From contig JANVFP010000028.1 in the NCBI GenBank assembly GCA_027919835.1, positions 620,001 through 684,000 of the forward strand: a stretch of DNA of 64,000 nt. Reading direction: 5' to 3'. Below, in pieces: positions 32,533-44,833 of this stretch (positions are counted from its first letter, which is position 1; every line of letters begins with the position of its first letter). A program made the translations under genes and the position numbers. Below the pieces are notes generated by a model that saw only the letters and a list, made by a program, of their open reading frames with translations, was not told the DNA's origin and did not search any database. This DNA is from Lentinula raphanica. Its lineage: Eukaryota; Basidiomycota; Agaricomycetes; Agaricales; Omphalotaceae.

Positions 32533-35500
32533 ATGGCAAACCAAAGGTAGATGATCATTTTATTTTGGGCTCTATGAGTATTCAAGAAATGTACAAAAAC
32601 AGTAATCACAACATAGAAAGGTCAATTTTACAAAGTCAACTGTTATCTATGCACATATTGAACTTGGGAACAGTGGCATATTCAATCATGCACAAAATGT
32701 AACAGTCACTGCAGGGGAATTCAATGTAGCTGAAAGAGACATGCATAAGTACTATTGTAAGTGCCATATAAGAACTACTATTGCTGATAAATGACATCAT
32801 GACCCCAGATCTCTCAAGTGATGAAGAGAAAAAACTTTATGACTGGCTTGCAGCTCCAGATTCTTCCATCACTTATGCTACAGCTTTTGATCAAAAGGTA
32901 GCTAAAACAGGTCAATGGATTTTGGAAGATCCTGTTTATTTGAAGTGGAAAGAGGAAGGAAGTATATTGTGTATTCAAGGTCAAGGTAGGAGTTTGAAAT
33001 TATAATAAAATTTGAGTATTCAATCTTGTGTTGCAGCTGGATCAGGCAAAACGTTCCTGCTGTATGTCAATTACAAACTGCATATAAGTATACATGAGTT
33101 CTGACAATATCAATTTCATCTTAGTACCAGTATTATTCAAAGGTTTAAACAAGCAACATTTCCAACTTTTATGATATATCATTACTTTGATACACGAGAT
33201 AATTCTAGATCAAAATCAAGTTTTCAAGGCTTATTATCATCTTTGCTTCTACAGCTAGGTGCTCAAGATCAAAAAATCCACCCTATATTACAAGACTTGC
33301 ATGAATCTTTGAAACATGGGCTTGTTCATTCAAAACCTACCAATACTGATCTAGAAAATACATTGATGAAGATCACAAAGGACCTAGCTGAGAAGAAGTA
33401 TAAAGTTTATGTTATCATTGATGCTTTGGATGAGTGCAAAGAAGAAAAAAAAGTATGGAACTTTTGTGAAAAGATCATCAGCTTGGATTTAGTTAGTGGA
33501 GTCATGCTTTCCACTCGCAATTATAGGCCTGAATACTTCAAGTACTCTACAGTCTCTCTGAGAAACAACAAAAAGGTTGAGGATGATATTGATATTTTTC
33601 TGAAAGAGAAAATATCATTCAACAACACTGTCTTGGATACTGAGATTCGAACAACATTGATGGAAAAAGCAGATGGAGGGTGAGTTTTTTCACTCATTTG
33701 AGTCACTAAAACCTGAGCATTTGATAGATTCCGTTATATTGACTGCCAACTACAAATCTTGAATGATAGTGCAAGTGAAAAAGCAATACACAAAGCACTA
33801 GCCAAGTTACCTTCAAACCTAGAACAGATATATTCTGAAGCTATTACAAAATGTGAAAACAGTCATCACTCTGATGAGGCACAATACATTCTGTCATGGG
33901 TTTTATATGCATTTGAGCCTCTTTACATGAGGCAGGTTGCAACTATTCTTTCTATTGATCTGCAATCAAAAGAAGTTGAATTAGATGCAAAAATGCTGAT
34001 TGGATTGGAGAAAATTATTGATACAACATTAGTCACTGTTGATAACAGGGACATTGTCCAACTTGCACATGCATCCGTAAAGGATTTCTTGCTGGACAGT
34101 CACAATAATAGTCAAATAAGCAGGTTGTTAAATGTCAATGCAAAGCTGGCACACAATATTATAGGTCAAATGTGTTTGATTTGTCTTCTCAGTCAAAGGG
34201 AGTACAAGCCTATATGGAAAGATGCTGATTGGGTTAAAAGAGAAGATATAGTTACATTTGAGCAGTATGCAACACAATATTGGGCAAAGCATAGTCAATG
34301 TAATGAAGAGAAGAATTTCCATGTGAAGACACAATACAACTTACTCAGGAATTTCTTCACAATAAACTAGAGGTGTTCAAAAACTGGAAACAGAATTTTG
34401 TGAATTGGAGGTTGATAGTGGGAATCGGTTGTCATTTGTGCAATGTAGTAACCTATACATTCCTGCATGCTATGGATTGAAAATATGTATACAAAGAGTT
34501 TTGATTGAGGATTATAAATTGGATTCAGGTATGTTCAAGAGGTATCAGATGAAATAAATTTGATTGACTTCAAAAGATATCAATGCACAGGGGGATTCTA
34601 TAGTAGTGTAATTCAAGGAGCAGCAGCTAAAGGTTATAAAGAGATTGTTGAACTGGTTCTTCAACATGGTGCAGATGTTAATTTGCAGGGTGGTGTATTT
34701 GGAAGTGCAATTGCAGCAGCAGCATCTCAAGGTCACCAGAATATTGTTGAATATCTTGTCCAACATGGAGCAGATATCAATTTGCTGGGTGGTGAATTTG
34801 GAACTGCAATTGCAGCAGCAGCATCTCAAGGTCACCAGAATATTGTTGAATATCTTCTCCAACATGGTGCAGATATCAATTCGCAAGGTGCCTATCGTGG
34901 AACTGCAATTACAGCGGCAGCCTCTAAAGGCCACCAAGATATTGTTGAATATCTTGTCCAACATGGTGCAGATATTAATTTGCAGTGTAGTATTGATGGA
35001 CCTGCAATTGCAGCAGCAGCACTTAAAGGTCACCAAGGTGTGGTGGAATATCTCATCCAACATGGTGCAGATATCAATTTGGAAGGTGGTCATTTTGGAA
35101 CTGCAATTGCAGCAGCAGCAGTTCATGGTCATCAAGGTATTGTTGAATATCTTGTCCAACATGGTGCAGATATCAATTTGCAAGGTGGTTATTGTGGAAC
35201 TGCAATTGCAGCAGCAGCAGGGACAGGTCACCAAAATATTGTTGAATATCTTGTCCAACATGGTGCAGATATCAATTTGCGGCGTGGCTTTTATGGAACT
35301 GCAATTGAAGCAGTAGCATGTTATAGTGACCTGAATATTGTTGAATATCTTGTCCAACATGGTGCAGATATCAATTTGCTGGGTGGCCATTATGGAACTG
35401 CAATTGAAGCAGCAGCATCTCAAGGTCACCAGAATATTGTTGAATATCTTGTCCAACATGGTGCAGATATCAATTTGCAGAGTGGTGAATTTGGAACTGC

Positions 35501-38269
35501 AATTGCAGCAGCAGCATCTCAAGGTCACCAGAATATTGTTGAATATCTTGTCCAACATGGAGCAGATATCAATTTGCTGGGTGGCCATTATGGAACTGCA
35601 ATTGAAGCAGCAGCATGTCATGGTCACCAGAATATTGTTGAATATCTTGTCCAACATGGTGCAGATATCAACTTGCTGGGTGGCCATTATGGAACTGCAA
35701 TTGAAGCAGCAGCATATCATGGTCACCAGAATATTGTTGAAAATCTTCTCCAACATGGTGCAGATATCAATTTGCAGGGTGGTGAATTTGGAACTGCAAT
35801 TGCAGCAGCAGCATCTCAAGGTCACCAGAATATTTTGAATATCTTGTCCAACATGGAGCAGATATCAATTTGCTGGGTGGCCATTATGGAACTGCAATTG
35901 AAGCAGCAGCATGTCATGGTCACCAGAATATTGTTGAATATCTTCTCCAAAATGGTGCAGATATCAATTTGCTGGGTGGTAAATTTGGAACTGCAATTGC
36001 AGCAGCAGCATCTCAAGGTCACCAGAATATTGTTGAATATCTTCTCCAACATGGAGCAGATATCAATTTGCTGGGTGGTGAATTTGGAACTGCAATTGCA
36101 GCAGCAGCATCTCAAGGTCACCAGAATATTGTTGAATATCTTGTCCAACATGGAGCAGATATCAATTTGCAGGGTGGTGAATTTGGAACTGCAATTGCAG
36201 CAGCAGCATGTCATGGTCACCAGAATATTGTTGAATATCTTCTCCAACATGGTGCAGATATCAACTTGCTGGGTGGCCATTATGGAACTGCAATTGCTGC
36301 AGCAGCATGTCATGGTCACCAGAATATTTTTGAATATCTTGTCCAACAAGGTGCAGATATCAATTTGCTGGGTGGCCATTATGGAACTGCAATTGAAGCA
36401 GCAGCATGTCATGGTCACCAGAATATTGTTGAATATCTTGTCCAACAAGGTGCAGATATCAATTTCCTGGGTGGCCATTATGGAACTGCAATTGAAGCAG
36501 CAGCATGTCATAATCACCAGAATACTGTTGAATATCTTGTCCAACATGGAGCAGATATCAATTTGCTGGGTGGCCATTATGGAACTGCAATTGAAGCAGC
36601 AGCATGTCATGGTCACCAGAATATTGTTGAATATCTTCTCCAACATGGAGCAGATATCAATTTGCAGGGTGGTGAATTTGGAACTGCAATTGCAGCAGCA
36701 GCATCTCAAGGTCACCAGAATATTGTTGAATATCTTGTCCAACATGGAGCAGATATCAAAATGCTGGGTGCCCATTATGGAACTGCAATTGAAGCAGCAG
36801 CATGTCATGGTCACCAGAATATTGTTGAATATCTTCTCCAAAATGGAGCAGATATCAATTTGCAGGGTGGTGAATTTGGAACTGCAATTGCTGCAGCAGC
36901 ATCTCAAGGTCACCAGAATATTGTTGAATATCTTGTCCAACATGGAGCAGATATCAATTTGCTGGGTGGCCATTATGGAACTGCAATTGCTGCAGCAGCA
37001 TGTCATGGTCACCAGAATATTGTTGAATATCTTCTCCAACAAGGTGCAGATATCAATTTGCTGGGTGGCCATTATGGAACTGCAATTGAAGCAGCAGCAT
37101 GTCATGGTCACCAGAATATTGTTGACTATCTTGTCCAACACGGTGCAGATATCAATTTGCTGGGTGGCCATTATGGAACTGCAATTGAAGCAGCAGCATG
37201 TCATGGTCACCAGAATATTGTTGAATATCTTCTCCAACATGGTGCAGATATCAATTTGCTGGGTGGCCGTTACTATGGAACTGCAATTGAAGCAGCAGCA
37301 TGTCATGGTCACCAGAATATTGTTGAATATCTTCTCCAACATGGTGCAGATATCAATTTGCTGGGTGGCCGTTACTATGGAACTGCAATTGAAGCAGCAG
37401 CATGTCATGGTCACCAGAATATTGTTGAATATCTTCTTCAACATGGTGCAGATATCAATTTGCAGGGTGGTCAATTTGGAACTGCAATTGCTGCAGCAGC
37501 ATCTCAAGGTCACCAGAATATCATTGAATATCTTGTCCAACATGGAGCAGATATCTATTTGCTGGGTGGCCATTATGGAACTGCCATTGCAGCAGCAGCA
37601 TGTCATGGTCACCAGGATATTGTTGAATATCTTCTTCAACATGGTGCAGATATCAATTTGCAGGGTGGTGAATTTGGAACTGCAATTGAAGCAGCAGCAT
37701 CTCAAGGTCACCAGAATATTGTTGAATATCTTCTCCAACATGGTGCAGATATCAATTTGCTGGGTGGCTATTATGGAACTGCAATTGAAGCAGCAGCATG
37801 TCATAGTCACCAGAATATTGTTGAATATCTTCTTCAACATGGTGCAGATATCAATTTGCAGGGTGGTCAATTTGGAACTGCAATTGCAGCAGCAGCATCT
37901 CAAGGTCACCAGAATATTGTTGAATATCTTCTCCAACATGGTGCAGATATCAATTTGCAGGGTGGCCATTATGGAACTGCAATTAAAGCAGCAGCATGTC
38001 ATGGTCACCAGAATATTGTTGAATATCTTCTCCAAAATGGTGCCAATATCAATTTGCAGGGTGGTGAATTTGGAACTGCAATTGCAGCAGCAGCATCTCA
38101 AGGTCACCAGAATATTGTTGAATATCTTCTCCAACATGATGCAGATATCAATCTGCAGGGTGTTATTTATGGAACTGCAATCAAAGTAGCAGTATCTAAT
38201 GGTCACCAACATGTTGTTGAATATCTTCTCCAACATGGTAGAGATCTCAATTTGCAGGGTGGTAATTAA
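32533..38269 (+). CDS. NACHT-ankyrin NLR-type protein with about 37 homogenised repeats (frameshifted)
   Basis: Proposed exons: 32533-32546, 32617-32756, 32809-32985, 33037-33061, 33125-33679, 33728 to about 34360, about 34366-34528, then 34577 or 34591 to 38269. The N-terminus has NVTVTAGEFNVAERDMHKYY, a motif often preceding NACHT in Agaricomycete NLRs, then YDWLAAPDSSITY. The NACHT domain follows: Walker A AGSGKTFLL across an intron; YHYFDTRD; Walker B VYVIIDALDECK. A winged-helix/linker-like region follows, then about 37 ankyrin repeats of 33 residues. Such proteins are thought to act in nonself recognition and heterokaryon incompatibility. Single-base frameshifts lie near 34360, possibly 34590, and at 35833. 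The start and first intron are the least certain parts. Confidence 0.7.
32547..33727 (+). other. NLR introns (five predicted)
   Basis: Predicted introns 32547-32616 (70 bp), 32757-32808 (52), 32986-33036 (51), 33062-33124 (63) and 33680-33727 (48), all GT...AG. Each restores the conserved frame: HKYY|YLSSDEE, GQ|AGSGKT, FLL|TSIIQRF and DGG|FRYIDCQ. The first is the weakest, supported only by frame. Confidence 0.6.
34595..38269 (+). repeat. 99-bp tandem ankyrin-coding repeats
   Basis: About 37 units of 99 bp (two are 102 bp, with GGRYYGTA). They are mostly two near-identical types: HYGTAIEAAACHGHQNIVEY and EFGTAIAAAASQGHQNIVEY. Variation is concentrated at the residue pair before GTAI, at GTAI[A/E]AA, at [CH/SQ]GHQ, and at [L/V]LQ[H/N/Q]G. 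A single-base deletion at about 35833 changes frame between units 12 and 13. A length divisible by three keeps all six frames open. Confidence 0.9.
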
Positions 38270-39002
38270 TAGTGAAGGATAGCAAGGATGTCCATTTGTT
38301 GTTGCATGCTGCAATTGATTGTCCATGAGGAAAAGAGGCAGCAAAACACCATGTAGTGTTCCGTACTGAGCACCAAATGTATTTTGAGTATAAGTCCTTG
38401 TAACACTAGTAGAATAGGACAGGAAATATCAGAACAGAATGAACCACAAATAAACAGAAAATATGAATAAGGGTTGAGTGTGAATGTTGAACTATTCATC
38501 AAACAGAAGACTATGAAACAAAAAGACTTGCAAGCTAAATCAAATGATAAAACAACAAATACAGACATCGACAAACACTGGGCCTTTCTGCAGGTGTTAC
38601 CCATACTCACTAGTACTCAACATTGCAATGTTCAACTATGGCTATCTTTATTAGGGGAGCTCAAACATAAGCCCAAACCCAAATCTGAACCCAAATCCGA
38701 ATGTAATGTGACTGGAAATTATTTTACCCCCTGCAGAATAGAGACTATTTGCAGCCAGTAAAGTCTGGCACATGATTTGGAGACAGTTCCGAGATGCCCA
38801 ATTTGGCAGTCATGCTGCGTGATTTTTCAATGTTCTGCCCCTTATGCCTATATTGCTGCACCTGCTGCTGGCTTCTTTGCCATTCCTTCATCATCGACAA
38901 CACATAAATGAGCTCAGACATGCAACTGTTGTCTTTGGTACTCAACAAGAACTCCTACGCGTAATGATACACTATCATTACATCAATTAGGAAAATCTTG
39001 AA
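38270..39002. other. intergenic DNA, no gene recognised
   Basis: Follows the NLR stop. An open frame at 38474-38761 has a KPKPKSEPKSE tail but no family signature. Confidence 0.4.
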
Positions 39003-39505
39003 ATGCCTCATCCTGAACAAGGAGGCCAGCAAATATCAGCGGAATACCTTTTCTTGCTATCCAATAGACACTGCATATGGGCTTTCAGGTAATATATCTA
39101 TATCTGTAACATGTAAATATGCCTAACATATTATTTGCTCTAGATTCACGGCCTCTGAAATTATTGAGTTGGTTGCTATCCTAGATGTGCCCGAGTTGAT
39201 TCGCACCAGGAGCTGATATATGTTCACATCGGTTGAAGCCCTTGGACTTCTCGTTGTCCATTTTTGCTCTGGTGCAGATGAATTCGAGCTTGCATCCAGA
39301 TATAATCAGTCACAGTCTGCCATTTCCGAAATTCTCACCTGGATAGTCCAGTTTCTGGATGAGCGATGGTCACATCTTCTTGATTGTGATCAGGAAGGAA
39401 TTCTTCATCCAGATAAGCTCTTGATCTATGCCAATGCTATTGCAGGTCTTGATTGTACCCTGAAGAACTGTTTTGCTTTCCTGGACTGCACAATCCGCAG
39501 GGTCT
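39003..39505 (+). pseudogene. PIF/Harbinger-type transposase fragment
   Basis: First exon (about 39003-39089) ends AFR. A GTAATA...CTCTAG intron follows. The second exon reads FTASEIIELVAILDVPELIRT, then RYNQSQSAISEILTWIVQFL, then LDCTIRR. These match the N-terminal and first-catalytic-Asp regions of fungal Harbinger transposases. There is a TGA stop near 39211. The gene is cut off at about 39505, where the copia LTR-like sequence begins, so the rest of the DDE domain is missing. Confidence 0.65.
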
Positions 39506-41634
39506 TGTAGAAATTCAAGCCCTAGAACAAAGAATACAAGTTAATTATCTCAGTAGAACGTATTCGTACTGAGGATACTAAATACCTAGAACAAAGAATA
39601 CAAGTTAATTATCTAGAGATATTATCAGAATCGTCTAGGTATTGCAAGTGGCTAGTGTCGAACTCACCTCAGTAGAACGTATTCGTACTGAGGAGAGATC
39701 GACACGAGGCCGGAAAGGCTTTATAGGTATTGACAAAGGAAATGAACGCGTGATTGCATTGGCACAACGCGATGCAATGCGATGTGTGTTTGCGGTGCTC
39801 ACACAAGTCTCTCTGCATTCCAACACTCCTCCTCACCGTGAACACACTCTCCTCCTCCTCACATGGAATCCGGATTCACTGCAACCCCATTTTATCCCGG
39901 AGACGAGTAAAGGCTTTGGAAGGAAGAGCTTTGGTAAAGGCATTGGCGATATTGTTGGATGTATGAATGTATGACATCTTGAGCTCCCAATGTTGCGCGG
40001 TTTTTCCGCGCAGGCGTGCAATGATCAAAAAGATCAACTTAGGCCATTGCATAGTATCAATAAGGACTGTAGTGAGCCCGAACTAGCAGTCAAACTTGTA
40101 TCAGTATAAGCTAGGATACAGATCCTTTGGCAAGATCAGCCATGAATATCCACTTAGAGCTATTGCTCGCACCCTTGGTCGGGGATCCTTCAAGAATGCT
40201 GACTACTGGTACGAGCACACCAAGGGAATATCGACTTAGTATCAAGATCTGCTGGATCGGCACAACTGAGTTTGGTACTTGGCTGTGATGGTGGAAATTT
40301 CACTTGATCTAGCAGATCAGACACGATGAGAGCCTATCCGGACGAGTTACCACACGGAAACCCTACACAAAGTAGTGGAAACCGTTGGAAACATGATGAT
40401 CTAGTATTTCCGTGGCAGTACGGGTGAAACCCGCAGCGGAAACACGCATATGTTCAAGTTCTAAACTGGGATATAGCGTATGCTATGTACAGCTTTGACC
40501 AGGGAAACCTACGGAAAACACTTCTGAAGCATTTACCTTCGTTGTCCGCTCCAGAACCCCAGGCTATATGCATACCGTTCGAAAGCTACGGACCAGACCT
40601 ACCTGATCCGCGAGATCAACCACTGTTATGAGTCCATCTCATTTATTTGGGAAGACCACTATTATTCCGCGGAAGCAAATTCGTCGGAAACACTTGAGCA
40701 ACACAGGCAGGAGCCACTCTGACGAGTTAGGCACCCTAGCATGTGGAGGCCGCACAGACCATGGTCGGAACTTGCTTGGTCTTCTAGATCTGGCGAAAGT
40801 ACGACGAAATACGGACAAGTTTCATCTTTTTATCTGTTTTCCCTACTATTTCCTTGCGTGTTTGTATCGTTTCAGTCATATTTTACTATTTAAGTGTATA
40901 TTATCGGACTCCGTCCATAGAAATAGCTAGATCTACTAGATCAAGGACAAATACGGGTATTGGACTTTTCGTAGTGTACTTAAAGACCTGTATCCGCACA
41001 AATGAAACAAGTTTTGCGCCCAGATCTCTCTGAACTGGTAATCCTTTTCATCCATACGTGGGAGTAAAGGCTTCTAAGCCGTACTGGACCTTGCAGATTA
41101 AGTGTGTTACTTCATCGCGATAAGCCCGACTTTTGAGTGGTTTGACTTGGTGTCTGTCACTTGCTAGTTGAAGGTAGACTCCGTTCTGGAGATACAGAGG
41201 ACTTGGTCTCAGGTTGTGCCGAGTGAACGTGCAGAGTTTTGGTGGCTCTGTTCAAGTTGACACGTAGTGATTGGTGATCTGCGTGATCTTCGAGGTTTTA
41301 CTGAGAATAGTGATCAGTACTGCTTCACCCGGGAGCGGAATCGATTGGTCTACCATAACGTCTGGTACCCCGTTGCTTTCCGAGCCTAAAAACCCTTATC
41401 CGAGTGGAAGCCACTCAAAACAAACCCCTTAGTCCAGATCTTACGACTGGTATATCCGTGTCACTTTGTTCTGCTGACCAGTATTGCTGATCTAAAAGAT
41501 CTTACAAGACTGCGTTCGACTTGAGATATAAGATAGTGCGGAATCTCTGACAACGCCCCACACCTCGCTATAAATACAATTTGATTGACGAATCCATGAA
41601 GTCGTACTCTGTGTTCGTGCTAAGTGACCTGTCA
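39506..41634 (-). mobile_element. probable long 3' LTR of the copia element
   Basis: On the plus strand it begins TGTAGAAATTC directly inside the Harbinger fragment and ends GACCTGTCA about 35 bp before the copia pol stop. TG...CA ends and position suggest a 3' LTR. It is unusually long (2.1 kb) and no 5' LTR is present to confirm it. Within it, CTAGAACAAAGAATACAAG and CAGTAGAACGTATTCGTACT each occur twice (39520-39695). No coding content recognised. Confidence 0.4.
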
Positions 41635-41669
41635 TAAGGCATTATACTAAGAACCGACTTTATACCTCG

Positions 41670-43440
41670 TTACCGGGACTGTACACGTTCCTGGAGGAAA
41701 TGATACTTAATATCGACGTGTTTGACCTGATAGTGAAGCGCTGGGTCTTCGGATAGAACAATGGCGGCATTGTTGTCGCACGAAATGGGAGTTGGCTCCT
41801 CCTGAATCATACCAATGCCAGACAGAAGGGCATGCAACCATATTGCCTCCTTCGCAGCCTCATACCCAGCCATATATTCTGCCTCACAAGACGACACTGC
41901 AACTGTTTTCTGCTTTCTTGCAGACCAAGATACCAGTCCCAGGCCTAAAGTAAAGCAGTATCCACCGATGCTGCAACGAGTATCCAGGCAATTAGCCCAA
42001 TCGGAGTCGGTGTAGCCCTGGAGGTATGGAAGGGCATTAGCGCTGCCCAGAGTGAGTTTGAGAGTACGAGTACCTTTGAGGTAACGGACAACTTGTATCG
42101 CGGCATTCCAATGAACCCAGGAGAAACATGAAAGGAACTGTGACAATTGCTGCACTGCATATGCAATGTCGGGACAAGTTCCCACAGCAAGATAGATAAG
42201 GCTTCCAACGAGGGCTGCATACGGAATCCGACTGAGTTCACTGTGTTCGGTCTGTGGGAGGGAATCAAGATCCGGACGTCGAAGCTTCAGACCAGGATCC
42301 ATGGGTACGTCTACGGGATGAGCGTCCCCTTGGCCAAACTGTGCGACGATTTTGTCAATGAGAGCGGTCTGAGAAAGACTGACAGTGCGGCGTTCAAGAT
42401 TGCGAGTGATTGCTATTCCTACACAGAAACGAGCTTCGCCTAGATCCGATATCGTCCACTTCTTCCGCATCTCCTCCTTAAACTGTTCGTTCTCCGCTTT
42501 GGAACTGGCAACTGTGAGGAAATCATCAACATGGACTGCAGCGAGAATGGTACCCATAGATGTTTTGCAATAATAGATACAGGACTCGCAGCTAAGGCGG
42601 GTAAATCCCCATTCGATCATGGCGTCGTTCAGAGTTTGATTCCATATTTGCCCTGCTTGTTTCATACCGTACAAGCCTCGCTATAACATCCAAACATAGT
42701 CCTCCTTCCCGGGTTCTTCAAAATCCTTTGGCTGTTCCATGTATTGAACTTCATCGTCAGGGAGCAGTCCATACAAGAAGGCTGTTTTCACATCAATCTG
42801 CTGTGAATCCCATCCCAAACTTGCCGCGATATGGAGGAGGACCCGCCAGGATTCCATGCGTGCTGTTGGTGAGGTGGTTTTGGTATAATCCTTGCCATAT
42901 ATCTGTTCGAATCCCTTGAAGACAAGACGGACTTTGAACCTAGTTATCTTCCCGTTCTCGTCCTTCTTAATTTTGAACACGGGTTTGCCTTTCCTGATCT
43001 TTGTGTTTGGTGGCACCTCCGTTCGTGGGACCAGTTTGTACACTCCCATCTCACGGAGTGATTTAAGCTCGTCTTCGTAAGCGGATCTCCACTGCATAGC
43101 ATCAGCACAAGACTTAGCTTCAGCCCATGTATTTGGCTCATTGTCGTAATTGAAGCGGGTGTTGTCTTCCAAAATAGCTGCAAAGATCTCTTCTAAGTTT
43201 AAGGCTCCGTCAGGTTCCAGTCCTCGCGTATTTCCTCCGTATACTTCATTGAGTTCTTCTTGAGCAATAGTATCTGCGGTCTGATTGTCAGTCGCCGGTA
43301 ATACATTGCGCAGTTCTTCGAGTATCCGTTTTCGTTCTTCTCATTGCTCCTTTACTCTTGCTGCACTCTCTTTTGACTCTTCAACTGCCCATTGTACCCG
43401 AGTTTGATAATCTGCATTTATTGCACCATATTCAGCCAGA
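41670..43440 (-). pseudogene. Ty1/copia pol fragment (reverse transcriptase and RNase H)
   Basis: From about 43440 down. RT: WRSAYEDELKSLREMGVYKL, FKVRLVFKGFEQIYGKDY, QQIDVKTAFLYGLL, RGLYGMKQAG, and the catalytic AAVHVDDFLT. Then LVGSLIYLAVGTCPDIAYAV, and RNase H with GYTDSDWANCLDTR and SSCEAEYMA. A single in-frame TAG near 42679 sits just before RGLYGMKQ. Gag, protease and integrase are absent: the upstream side is cut at 43441 by a TIR element. The ORF ends at a TAA near 41672. Confidence 0.85.
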
Positions 43441-43971
43441 CTTTTGCAAAAGATTCCGATAGTTATCCAAACATGTTTTGCAAAAAATCTGGATAGTTAT
43501 CAGCACTGCCACAAATGAATATTTAAATCATTTAAAAAAGAATTAAAAAATAATAAAAAATACTAAAGAACTGGGATTAAGCAACAAATCAGGCACCGAC
43601 CGTGGGGGTTAGCACTTGTGCTAACCCCCACATAGGGAGGGGTCTGATTTGTTGCCCAACATCAGGTAACTAGGGTTAGGGGTTAGGGGGTTGGGGCCTG
43701 TTAGGGGTTAGGGGTTGAGGATATTTTTCATGGGTTAGGGGTTAGGGTTAGGGGTTGGGGTTGGGAGGTAGCCCTAGACCCATACTACATAAGGGGGGTC
43801 TCAGTTTTCTCTAAAAATGGCTGGTTCAAGAGATATAAGCAATTCATTATTAAAAATAATATTTTAATTCTTTTTGAAATCATTTAAATATTATTTTTCT
43901 AGTAGGGCCAATGAGTTATCCAGATTTTTTGCAAAACATGTTTGGAAAACTATTGGAATCTTTTGCAAAAG
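43441..43971. mobile_element. TIR element with telomere-like core, copy 2
   Basis: 531 bp, inverted termini CTTTTGCAAAAGATTCC followed by ATAGTT and TCCAAACATGTTTTGC. The core is homologous, in inverse orientation, to that of 23540-24053: TTAGGGG-type repeats, an ATCAGACCCC/GGGGTCTGAT pair, GGGATTAAGCA, and an AGACCCCC stretch. The termini differ from copy 1. Confidence 0.7.
43672..43767 (+). repeat. internal telomere-like (TTAGGG/TTAGGGG) tract
   Basis: Irregular GGGTTAGGGGTTAGG-type units inside the TIR element, interrupted by GATATTTTTCATG. Confidence 0.9.
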
Positions 43972-44546
43972 CCTGGCAGCATCAGCTGTTTATTGCAGGT
44001 TTGTTATGAAGCATAACATGCACTTCTAAGCCCCCACAAATTTCTCAAATATTTCCAGCATATCCCCTGATTTTCCTACTATTTTTCCATATTTTTCCAT
44101 CATTTATTCGGGCTTAAACAACCTCTGCAGCCCTTTTATCGTTGGCCGAGCCCACACCGAGCTGGCGCTTATTCGGCGTCTCGGCACTTGAACGCAGAAG
44201 CACCGCCTTTTCCTTTTTCTCATGATTACTTCTTCTCATCGCTCCCTTCCCTTCGACCTCTACCTTCTCTTCTCAACGCCATAAGGACCTCGGGACCACA
44301 AATAGGACAACATAGGACCATGGAGGAGTGGTAGGGACGACGAGGCAGAGGAGTTTAGAGGGTTGGAGGCCGCGATGATGCGGCCTGCCAACTGGAACTA
44401 CCATTCGTGCGTAATCCGTTCATTCGAACGGATTACCCTCACTAACGTAGTCTCGTCATCAGGATAGGACAATCGTCGACTCGCGACGATTCCTGACTCG
44501 TTCCATGCACTTCCGGATCCTCGCAACCCCAACAAACCTTCGGCTC

Positions 44547-44741
44547 CATCAGCAAAACTGACCTGGTGCCTAGGCTGCCTAGAGATACCCCCCAAAACCT
44601 CAGCTGTTTGAAAACTTTGAATTTGCCTGAAAAAGCCTGAGCAAGCCTGAGTTTGCCTCAGATTTCTTTGGGTACTTTGGGAGAGCCTAAGTTTTGGGGG
44701 GTATCTCTGGGTTACCTAGGCCAAGGGTACTTTTCCTGATG
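44547..44741. mobile_element. CATCAG-family MITE, subfamily B, copy 2
   Basis: 195 bp, ends CATCAGCAAAACTGACC...ACTTTTCCTGATG, TC/TC duplication (44545-44546, 44742-44743). Shorter than the 15539 copy by a small deletion in the GCCTGAAAAAGCCTGAG interior. Confidence 0.85.
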
Positions 44742-44802
44742 TCCTTCCTTCTTGTGCTACCCCTTCGGTCCCACTGTATCGACATCGTCGTCGGCCTCTC
44801 TT

Positions 44803-44806
<4 letters not shown>

Positions 44807-44833
<27 letters not shown>

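Noticed and set aside
34545..35825. 426-codon minus-strand ORF and other alternative-frame ORFs in the ankyrin array
   Set aside because: Same periodicity artefact. The frame after 35833 in the long plus-strand ORF (ILLNIFSNMVQISIC units) is also a shifted reading of the repeats.
34595..38269. Regular repeats that could suggest a CRISPR array
   Set aside because: Units are contiguous 99-bp coding repeats without unique spacers, in a eukaryotic gene.
35822..38344. 840-codon minus-strand ORF, Cys-rich, over the ankyrin array
   Set aside because: It is the antisense of 99-bp repeats. Since 99 is divisible by three, any frame without a stop in one unit stays open. The plus strand encodes clear ankyrin repeats.
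38474..38761. 95-codon plus ORF with a KPKPKSEPKSE tail
   Set aside because: No family signature, and no intron or promoter evidence; low-complexity end.
44807..44833. Poly-T run as an assembly artefact
   Set aside because: It sits exactly at the LINE 3' border next to a matching target duplication, so it is the LINE poly-A tail.
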